From assembly GCA_900556465.1 (NCBI GenBank), contig USPK01000042.1, positions 1 to 14,295 of the forward strand: 14,295 nucleotides of DNA. The letters are read 5' to 3'. Below, in pieces: positions 8,010-13,564 of the stretch. How positions within the stretch are numbered: position 1 is the first letter of the stretch; every line of letters starts with the position of its first letter. The position numbers were made by a program, and so were the translations under genes. The notes beneath the pieces were generated by a model. The model made no database searches, was not told the DNA's origin, and was given only the letters and a program-made list of their open reading frames with translations. The stretch comes from an uncultured Prevotella sp. Lineage in GTDB: Bacteria > Bacteroidota > Bacteroidia > Bacteroidales > Bacteroidaceae.

Positions 8010-8978
8010 TTACGGGTTTGATGTCAAATAAAAGGTTGCCCGCAGCAGTACGCGCCACAGCACGAGAGCGGGGGCTATTTCGAGCGCACAAAAGTACAAA
8101 ATTAAATGGAAACAGCCGCGCAGACCGTTGAAAAATATGCCTGAACACTGGAATAGCAGGGGGATTTTGACCACTAATACGAGACAAATGAAGGCCATCA
8201 GGAGGTTTTCGTAGCTTACGTCGAAATAGACAGCCCACAGGGTGAGGGGTAGCAGCATCAGGCCCAGCGCGAGGACCGATAGCTGGTACGTCTCGTTCCA
8301 CAGTTGCGCGCGCTGTCGGTCGAAGAGGGTGAAGTTCACCACCTGGTAGAGCACGTGCTTCGCTACGTAGTAGAGCCAGCAAAGCCCGGTCCCGGCGGCC
8401 AGAATCAGGTAGGGCGAAGTTTCGTCGACTATCCGCGGGTTGTGGTGCTGTACGAAGTCGAAGTAGAGGATGCTGAGCAGGAAGCATGTGAGGCAGACCT
8501 GCAGCCACTGGGCCCGGCGCTCGGTCCCGGTGCGCTCGTCGAGCGCCTCGGCGCGGGCAGGGCGGTGAAAGAAGTCCTTGACGCATTCGTGCAGGTAGCG
8601 GCGCGTGACGGCCAGCACCCAGACCGCGAGCAGGAAGGCCAGGAGCAGGGCCGCCGTGACGTAGTTGTCCGTCCGGAAGGAGTAGGGCAGCGGGTCGCCC
8701 GTGAAGCCCGGCGCCTCCGTCACGGGGAGCTGTTCGAGGCGGAACAGGGGCAGCTCGACCGTGTCCGGTGCGGCGGCCGGCTGTGTCCGTTGCAGCAGGC
8801 TGTCCAGCTCGACCGGGCGCAGCCCGCCCCATTCGGCCCGCGGCGCCACCTCGTCCGGTCGGAGCAGGTAGCGGGGCAGGCTGTCGGCCACGGCGGCCGT
8901 GTCGGCACGCAGTTGGGCGGTGTCGGCAGGCAGCCGGAGGCTGTCGGTGGCGGGTGACGGGAAAGCGGGGTCGGGCAT
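8010..8978 (-). CDS. DUF4271 integral membrane protein
   Basis: 322-residue membrane protein recognised as DUF4271, a Bacteroidetes family of unknown function typically next to the HemD-like gene. The first about 105 residues are soluble and rich in Pro, Ala and Asp, with no signal peptide. Then about six hydrophobic segments follow, near 106-125, 158-175, 190-210, 232-252, 258-277 and 290-312. Conserved-looking stretches are YFDFVQHHNP and NETYQL. The ATG at 8978 is chosen, 13 nt after the LOG stop; a TTG at 9005 would add nine residues and overlap the LOG gene by 14 nt, which is less likely. The spacing to LOG and hemD says it is co-transcribed with them. Its biochemical role is unknown. 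Confidence 0.85.
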   Translation of the reverse strand: MPDPAFPSPATDSLRLPADTAQLRADTAAVADSLPRYLLRPDEVAPRAEWGGLRPVELDSLLQRTQPAAAPDTVELPLFRLEQLPVTEAPGFTGDPLPYSFRTDNYVTAALLLAFLLAVWVLAVTRRYLHECVKDFFHRPARAEALDERTGTERRAQWLQVCLTCFLLSILYFDFVQHHNPRIVDETSPYLILAAGTGLCWLYYVAKHVLYQVVNFTLFDRQRAQLWNETYQLSVLALGLMLLPLTLWAVYFDVSYENLLMAFICLVLVVKIPLLFQCSGIFFNGLRGCFHLILYFCALEIAPALVLWRVLLRATFYLTSNP

Positions 8979-8991
8979 GGAGTCGGAGTTT

Positions 8992-9567
8992 TCAGAGGGC
9001 GGCAAACTTGCGCACGCCGGGGTCCCAGAGCGGCGTGGTCTCGGCCAGGCGTAGCGCCTCGGCGGGCGAGGACGCCACGGCCCAGATGGCCAGGTGCTGG
9101 GGCCGCATGAAGTGTTCGCTGGCTGCCCGCTCCAACAGGGCGAGCAACGGGTCGTAGAAGCCGTCCGTATTGAGGATGACGATGGGCTTTAGGTAAAGGC
9201 CCAGCTGCTTCCAGGTGATGATTTCGAGAAGTTCTTCCAGGGTCCCCACGCCGCCGGGCAGGGCGATGCAGGCGTCGCCCGCTTCGGCCATGGCGGCTTT
9301 GCGGCGGTGCATGTCCGGGGTGACGACGAGGCGCGTCATGCCCTCGTGTTGCCAGCCCTGGTCCAGCATGAACTGCGGTATGATGCCGACGGCCTCGCCC
9401 CCGGCGGCGAGACAGGCCTCGGCCGAGGCGGCCATCAGCCCCGTGCGGCCGGCGCCGTTGATGAGGCTGTGGCCGCGCTCGGCCATGAGGCGGCCCAGCG
9501 TGCGGGCGGCTTCGACGTAGGGGGCCGGGACCTGGCCGCTCGAGGCGGCATAGACGGTGATGTGCAT
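8992..9567 (-). CDS. LOG-family nucleotide 5'-monophosphate phosphoribohydrolase
   Basis: 191-residue Rossmann-fold protein of the LOG (TIGR00730, formerly 'lysine decarboxylase-like') family. Characterised members release the free base from nucleoside 5'-monophosphates. The signature PGGVGTLEE is at 104-112, followed by ITWKQLGLYLKPIVILN. The upstream glycine motif reads NGAGRTGLM (37-45), and R89/K90 sit in the conserved MHRRK. The C-terminal FMRPQH and TPLWD-x-x-x-RKFAA blocks match Bacteroidales members. It lies 15 nt after metK and 13 nt before the DUF4271 gene, inside the leader-controlled metK unit. The physiological substrate cannot be told from the sequence; it might be AMP or a related purine nucleotide (inference). 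Confidence 0.92.
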   Translation of the reverse strand: MHITVYAASSGQVPAPYVEAARTLGRLMAERGHSLINGAGRTGLMAASAEACLAAGGEAVGIIPQFMLDQGWQHEGMTRLVVTPDMHRRKAAMAEAGDACIALPGGVGTLEELLEIITWKQLGLYLKPIVILNTDGFYDPLLALLERAASEHFMRPQHLAIWAVASSPAEALRLAETTPLWDPGVRKFAAL

Positions 9568-9582
9568 GGCGCGGCGTGGATT

Positions 9583-10875
9583 TCAGATGCCGAAGGCTTG
9601 GCGGATGGTCTCTACGAAGTCCAGCTTCTCCCAGGTGAAGAGCTCCACCTCCAGGCGCTTCTTGCCGAGTTCCTCGGTGCCGAACTCCTTGACTACGGTC
9701 TGCGGCGTGCGGCCCATGTGGCCGTAGCTGGCCGTCTCTTCGTAGATGGGCTGGCGCAGTTTCAGGCGCTCGGCGATGGCATGGGGACGGAGGTCGAACA
9801 GCTGGCCGATGCGCTCCGCGATTTCCCCGTCGGAGAGGGCTACGTGGCTGCGGCCGTAGGTGTTGACGTAGATGCTGACGGGCTCGGCCCGGCCGATGGC
9901 GTAACTAAGCTGGACGAGCATCTCGTCGGCCACGCCGGCCGCCACCATGTTCTTGGCGATGTGGCGTGCGGCGTAGGCGGCCGAGCGGTCTACCTTCGAG
10001 GGGTCCTTCCCGGAGAAGGCGCCGCCGCCGTGGGCCCCGCGGCCGCCGTAAGTATCGACGATGATTTTCCGGCCGGTGAGGCCCGTGTCGCCGTGTGGCC
10101 CGCCGATGACGAATTTACCCGTCGGGTTCACCAGGTACGTTGTCCGGCCCTGCTCGAAGAGGGCGCGCACCTCGGGGGTGTTGACGCGTTCGGCGAGCAC
10201 GCGGGGGATGAGGATGTTCCTTACGTCCTGCTCGATGCGGGCTACCATCTGCGCGTCGGCGGCCTCTTGCGAGCCGGCCTCGGCCGCAGTGATGAACTCG
10301 TCGTGCTGGGTGGAGATGACGATGGTCGGTATGCCCACGGCGCGGTTCCGGTCATCGTATTCCACGGTGACCTGGCTCTTCGAGTCGGGGCGCAGGTAGG
10401 TCATCTGCTTGCCCTCGCGGCGGATTTCGGCCAGGACGATGAGCAGGTCGTGGGCCAGGGAGAGGGGCAGGGGCATGTAGGTGTCGGTCTCGTTGTTGGC
10501 GTAGCCGAACATCATGCCCTGGTCGCCGGCGCCCTGCTCTTCGGGGCGGGCGCGCTCCACGCCGCGGCGGATGTCGGCGCTCTGTTCGTGGAGGGCCGAG
10601 AGGATGGCGCAGCTGTCGGCGTCGAAGCAGTATTCAGCCTTCGTGTAGCCGATGCGGCGGATGGTGCGGCGCACCACGTCCTGCAAGTCGATGCGTGCGC
10701 GCGACTTGATTTCGCCGGCCACGATGACCTGGCCGGTCGTCACGAGGGTCTCGCAGGCTACTTTCGAGTCGGCGTCGAAGGCCAACAGCTCGTCGAGCAC
10801 GGCGTCCGAGATCTGGTCCGCCACCTTGTCGGGGTGGCCTTCTGAAACGGATTCAGAGGTGAATAGGTATCCCAT
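9583..10875 (-). CDS. metK: S-adenosylmethionine synthetase
   Basis: 430-residue methionine adenosyltransferase, making S-adenosylmethionine from methionine and ATP in the cytoplasm. Motifs: SVSEGHPDK (9-17, ATP and metal binding), GAGDQGMMFGYA (115-126), GGPHGDTGLTGRK (258-270), and the glycine-rich GGGAFSGKDPSKVDRS (283-298). The C-terminus carries the extension with YGHMGR seen in Bacteroidetes enzymes, so length is normal. The ATG at 10875 is preceded by AGGAAG, one of the few recognisable ribosome-binding sites here. It is first in the metK-LOG-DUF4271-hemD unit and is preceded by a leader of about 200 nt with a SAM-II-like aptamer and a terminator, so feedback by its own product is expected. 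Confidence 0.98.
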   Translation of the reverse strand: MGYLFTSESVSEGHPDKVADQISDAVLDELLAFDADSKVACETLVTTGQVIVAGEIKSRARIDLQDVVRRTIRRIGYTKAEYCFDADSCAILSALHEQSADIRRGVERARPEEQGAGDQGMMFGYANNETDTYMPLPLSLAHDLLIVLAEIRREGKQMTYLRPDSKSQVTVEYDDRNRAVGIPTIVISTQHDEFITAAEAGSQEAADAQMVARIEQDVRNILIPRVLAERVNTPEVRALFEQGRTTYLVNPTGKFVIGGPHGDTGLTGRKIIVDTYGGRGAHGGGAFSGKDPSKVDRSAAYAARHIAKNMVAAGVADEMLVQLSYAIGRAEPVSIYVNTYGRSHVALSDGEIAERIGQLFDLRPHAIAERLKLRQPIYEETASYGHMGRTPQTVVKEFGTEELGKKRLEVELFTWEKLDFVETIRQAFGI

Positions 10876-10882
10876 TTCTTCC

Positions 10883-10897
10883 TTTTTTAATGAGGTT
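10883..10897 (-). repeat. 15-bp repeat beside the metK ribosome-binding site
   Basis: Plus-strand TTTTTTAATGAGGTT here matches 14 of 15 bases of TTTTTTTATGAGGTT at 11030-11044, in the same orientation. On the transcript this places AACCUCAU plus an A-run just before AGGAAG, copying the 3' strand of aptamer helix P1. Confidence 0.7.
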
Positions 10898-10901
10898 TAC
10901 A

Positions 10902-10937
10902 TAAAAAAATATCTGCCGTCGCGGAGCGGGGGCAGAT
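10902..10937 (-). terminator. Intrinsic terminator in the metK leader
   Basis: On the minus strand ATCTGCC (10937-10931) pairs with GGCAGAT (10917-10911) around a 13-nt loop, followed by ATTTTTTTAT (10910-10901). It sits between the aptamer and the metK ribosome-binding site, about 25 nt before the ATG, where a riboswitch expression platform would be. Premature termination in the leader is inferred. Confidence 0.83.
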
Positions 10938-11013
10938 CGATTCGGAAATGGCTGTATAAGTTGCTTCGCCCGATGCGGGCCAGTCGGCGCAGCCTTGCGG
11001 GCAAGGGAGAGCG

Positions 11014-11066
11014 GACCGTCGTTTTAGCATTTTTTTATGAGGTTGCAAGCAGCCAAATCTGTCCTC
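11014..11066 (-). promoter_or_regulatory. SAM-II-like riboswitch aptamer in the metK leader
   Basis: Read on the minus strand, this leader shows the ordered conserved blocks of the SAM-II (metA) class: GATTTGG (11059-11053), TTGCA (11048-11044), ATAAA (11038-11034) and GCTAAAA (11028-11022). Helix P1 is GAGG (11066-11063) with CCTC (11042-11039). The loop segment GGCTG (11054-11050) can pair with CGGTC (11018-11014) downstream, with two wobbles, giving the pseudoknot expected of the class. P1 is only four base pairs, and ACA separates P1 from GATTT, so it is a variant. SAM as ligand is inferred from the match plus the position before the SAM synthetase gene. Confidence 0.8.
11030..11044 (-). 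repeat. 15-bp repeat within the aptamer
   Basis: Second copy (TTTTTTTATGAGGTT on the plus strand) of the 15-bp sequence at 10883-10897. Here it forms the 3' strand of P1 and the A-rich linker of the aptamer. Confidence 0.7.
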
Positions 11067-11083
11067 GTTCTGAATATCGGCGG

Positions 11084-11114
11084 CAAAATTACGGATTTTC
11101 CGTGGACTGACCAA
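11084..11114 (-). promoter_or_regulatory. Bacteroidales-type promoter of the metK operon
   Basis: The minus strand reads TAATTTTG (11091-11084), a full match to the Bacteroides -7 consensus TAnnTTTG. TTG (11114-11112) lies 20 bases upstream as a partial -33 element. Transcription should start about 11075-11080, just ahead of the aptamer, giving a leader of about 200 nt. Confidence 0.75.
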
Positions 11115-11285
11115 GTTTTTCTTCCGTTTTTTCTTCGGGCCGTTTGGTCAGCGGGTCCGATCGCGCGGCCGGGGAGCGGGGCCGCATGGCCGGGCGGCGG
11201 GGTTGCGCGGCCAGTGGGTCCGGCCGCCCGGTCGGGATTTCGGGCCGCGCGGCCGGGCGGCGTGGGGCCGCCGACAGTTGCCACG
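11115..11285. other. Non-coding GC-rich stretch upstream of the metK promoter
   Basis: No supported gene. The stretch is dominated by G/C-rich near-repeats: GGCCGGGCGGCG occurs at 11188-11199 and 11251-11262, and GCGCGGCC at three places. Open frames cross it on both strands, but they have low-complexity Arg/Ala/Gly/Pro translations, run across the promoter or the terminator palindrome, and resemble nothing I know. Confidence 0.6.
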
Positions 11286-11329
11286 AAAACTCCCCCTATT
11301 CCCGTCGCGACGGGGATAGGGGGAGTTTT
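11286..11329. terminator. 44-bp inverted repeat, terminator of the parE-coaD-ctp operon
   Basis: Arms 11286-11307 (AAAACTCCCCCTATTCCCGT + CG) and 11308-11329 are complementary at 21 of 22 positions, the exception being a T-G wobble, with the centre at CGTCGCGACG. TTTT ends the hairpin on both strands, so it can act bidirectionally. It lies 39 bp after the S41 peptidase stop and about 170 bp before the metK promoter, insulating the two units. Confidence 0.88.
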
Positions 11330-11350
11330 TACGGGGCTAAGGCCCGTAGC
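11324..11350 (-). repeat. Inverted copy of the intergenic repeat at 6379-6405
   Basis: The reverse complement of these 27 bases is identical to 6379-6405 (GCTACGGGCCTTAGCCCCGT followed by AAAAACT). It abuts the 44-bp palindrome, whose arms contain the related CCTATTCCCGT unit also seen at 6410-6420. Confidence 0.9.
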
Positions 11351-11367
11351 GGGCGGGCCGGACGGCG

Positions 11368-12957
11368 TCAGGACTGGCCGTCGGTCTCGAGCCACTGCAA
11401 GGCACGCTTCACGATGTCGCTGCGCTGGTTGATAATCTGGAAGTATTCCGAACGGTCCCAGACGTTGTAGGCGATGAGCGCCTTGAGCATGAAGCGCAGG
11501 TCGGGCAGGGTCTTTTCGCGCTCGGCCTCGTCCTTGGGCGTTATCTTCTTGTCCCCGGCCTGGCGGAGCAGGTCGTCGAGGAGGCTCTCCGGCACTTCGT
11601 ATTGCTCCATGTAGTCGCGGAAGTGCGGATAGGCTTTCTCCAGCTCGGCGCGGTGGTCGTCGGCAAAGCGCAAGGCAGTCGTCGTGATGAGGTTGTTGCG
11701 CTGTATGGCCATGTAGTAGGGCGTGTAGGTCGTGGTGTCGAGGGGGACGAAGATGTCCGGCATGATGCCGCCGCCGCCATAGACGGTGCGGCCCTTGACC
11801 AGGGTGCGGTAGACCTTCGTACTGTCCAGGTGGATGCTGTCGATAGAGGTCAGCTCGCCGTGGTTATAGCGGTCGAGCAGGTCGCGGCTGTAAGCGTCGC
11901 CCTGGCCTTTGACGTAGGGCTTCTGGATGCAGCGCCCTGACGGCGTGTAGTAGTGCGAGACGGTGAGGCGTATCATGGAGCCGTCGGGCAACTCGATGGG
12001 GCGCTGCACGAGCCCTTTGCCGAACGTGCGCCTCCCGATGATGGTCCCGCGGTCGTGGTCCTGTACGGCGCCGCTGACGATTTCGGCCGCCGAGGCCGTG
12101 TACTCGTCAACGAGGATGACGAGGCGCCCCTCGCGGAAGAGGCCGCCGGACTTGGCGTCGAGCACGCCGCGGGGCGCGCCGCGGCCCTCCGTGTAGACCA
12201 CCAGGCTGCCGGGCTTCAGGAACTCGCTGGCCACGTCGGCCGCCGCGCCCAGGTAGCCGCCGCCGTTATACTCCAGGTCGAAGATGAGGTCGCGCATGCC
12301 CTGCTTCTGGAGGCGGGCTATGGCGTCGTGGACCTCTTGCCCCGAGGTGGCGCCGAAGCGGTCCAGGTGTATGTAGCCGATGTGCGGGGTCATCATGTAG
12401 ACGGCGTCGACCGTATTGACGGGAATCTTGTCGCGGGTGATGGTGAACGTGAGCCGGTCCGCCACGCCGTGGCGCACCACCTCGAGCCGCACCTTCGTAC
12501 CCTTGGGGCCGCGGAGCTTGCGCATGATGCTGTCGCGCGCCATCTTGACGCCCGCAATCGTCTCGCCGTCGACGCTGACAATGCGGTCGCCGGCCAGGAT
12601 GCCGGCCTTCTCGCTCGGGCCCTTGGACGTGGGCTGGATGACCACCAGCGTGTCCTCCAGCATGTTAAAGGAAACGCCGATGCCCTCAAAGTTGCCTTCC
12701 AGGGGCTCGTTCATTTTCTTCGTTTCCTCAGGGTTCGTGTAGGAGGAGTGAGGGTCCAGGCTCTTGAGCATACCGTTGATGGCGTCCTCGACCAGCTTCT
12801 TCTGGTCTACGCTATCGACGTAGAGGTTGGCAATAGCGAGCTGGGCGTATTGGAGTTTGCGGATTTGCTCGAGGTCGATGTCGGTGTCGTCGCCCCGTTG
12901 CGCCTGGCCGGCGGCGAGGCAGGCGGCCGCGAGCAGAAATAGGAGGATTCGTTTCAT
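11368..12957 (-). CDS. S41 family C-terminal processing peptidase
   Basis: 529-residue serine protease of the CtpA/Prc type, acting on C-termini of envelope proteins. The start at 12957 is chosen because it begins a clear signal peptide (MKRILLFLLAAACLAAGQAQ) and lies one base after the coaD stop; an ATG at 12978 would overlap coaD and add seven residues. A PDZ domain spans about 90-165 (GIGVSF, then GPSEKAGILAGDRIVSVDG at 113-131). The catalytic serine is S289 in EYTASAAEI and the lysine is K314 in GRRTFGKGLVQ, so the Ser-Lys dyad is intact. The C-terminal about 180 residues form the extra helical region usual in Bacteroidetes members. Anchoring is probably absent, with no lipobox cysteine at the cleavage site, so it should be periplasmic. 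Confidence 0.95.
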   Translation of the reverse strand: MKRILLFLLAAACLAAGQAQRGDDTDIDLEQIRKLQYAQLAIANLYVDSVDQKKLVEDAINGMLKSLDPHSSYTNPEETKKMNEPLEGNFEGIGVSFNMLEDTLVVIQPTSKGPSEKAGILAGDRIVSVDGETIAGVKMARDSIMRKLRGPKGTKVRLEVVRHGVADRLTFTITRDKIPVNTVDAVYMMTPHIGYIHLDRFGATSGQEVHDAIARLQKQGMRDLIFDLEYNGGGYLGAAADVASEFLKPGSLVVYTEGRGAPRGVLDAKSGGLFREGRLVILVDEYTASAAEIVSGAVQDHDRGTIIGRRTFGKGLVQRPIELPDGSMIRLTVSHYYTPSGRCIQKPYVKGQGDAYSRDLLDRYNHGELTSIDSIHLDSTKVYRTLVKGRTVYGGGGIMPDIFVPLDTTTYTPYYMAIQRNNLITTTALRFADDHRAELEKAYPHFRDYMEQYEVPESLLDDLLRQAGDKKITPKDEAEREKTLPDLRFMLKALIAYNVWDRSEYFQIINQRSDIVKRALQWLETDGQS

Positions 12958-12958
12958 A

Positions 12959-13513
12959 TCAGAGGCTGTTTTTTTCATTCTTGACGGGCAGGAAACGCTT
13001 CACGTCCTTGCCGAAAGCAATCAACTCGCGCACCACGCTCGAAGAGATGCTCGAGTAGTGGGGCTCGGTGAAGAGGAGCACGGTCTCTACGCCGGAAAGC
13101 AGGCGGTTCATGTTTGCGATGTCGCGCTCGTATTCAAAATCCTTCACGGAGCGGAGGCCGCGCAGGATGAACTGGGCCCCTTCGCGGCGGGCCAGGTCGA
13201 TGGTCAGGTCGTCGTAGCTGACGACGCTCACGCGCGGCTCGTCGGCGTAGAGCTCACTGATGGCGCGGACGCGGGCCTCGTGGGAGTAGAACGGGCGCTT
13301 CCGCTCGTTGATGCCGACGCCGATGACGATTTTGTCGAACATGGGCAGGCCGCGCTCCACGATACTGGCGTGGCCCACGGTGAACGGGTCGAACGAACCG
13401 GGGAATATGGCGATTTTGGGCGCCGCGCCGGCGGGTGGCGTGGCGGCCTGTCCGCCTTCTGTCCCGGCGGCGGGAGCGGCTTGCGCCGTGTTTTGCAGGT
13501 CTGTTGGGTTCAT
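12959..13513 (-). CDS. coaD: Phosphopantetheine adenylyltransferase with N-terminal extension
   Basis: 184-residue enzyme joining 4'-phosphopantetheine and ATP to form dephospho-CoA, the penultimate step of coenzyme A synthesis. The nucleotidyltransferase core begins at about residue 33: FPGSFDPFTVGH (phosphate-binding T/HxGH motif), then GVGINERKRPFYS, RGLRSVKDFEYE and the ISSSVVRELI signature. The core of about 150 residues is of normal family length. Ahead of it are 32 Ala/Gly/Pro/Gln-rich residues without similarity I recognise. No ATG, GTG or TTG lies close to the core, so the extension appears genuinely translated. It lies 51 nt after parE and one base before the S41 peptidase gene, so the three are probably one operon. 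Confidence 0.95.
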   Translation of the reverse strand: MNPTDLQNTAQAAPAAGTEGGQAATPPAGAAPKIAIFPGSFDPFTVGHASIVERGLPMFDKIVIGVGINERKRPFYSHEARVRAISELYADEPRVSVVSYDDLTIDLARREGAQFILRGLRSVKDFEYERDIANMNRLLSGVETVLLFTEPHYSSISSSVVRELIAFGKDVKRFLPVKNEKNSL

Positions 13514-13564
13514 GCCTTGATGCTGTTGGGGTATGGGGTGTCCGCGGCGGGCCGGAGGCCGGGC

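Noticed and set aside
7927..8832. 301-codon minus-strand frame over the DUF4271 gene
   Set aside because: Arg/Pro-rich shadow; the other frame has six membrane segments and a recognised family.
9307..10845. 512-codon plus-strand frame opposite metK
   Set aside because: Fully antisense to a well-conserved enzyme; no known motif and skewed composition.
10898..10903. Start-stop mini-frame ATGTAA just before metK
   Set aside because: Six bases in an A/T-rich run with no ribosome-binding site; likely chance.
11188..11262. GC-rich near-repeats as a possible tandem array
   Set aside because: Shared blocks are only 8-12 bp with irregular spacing; composition alone can explain them.
11024..11470. 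Small frames in the metK-S41 spacer
   Set aside because: They cross the promoter, aptamer or terminator palindrome and have low-complexity translations without a ribosome-binding site.
11953..12942. 329-codon plus-strand frame opposite the S41 peptidase
   Set aside because: Shadow of the peptidase gene in GC-rich DNA; no domain recognised.
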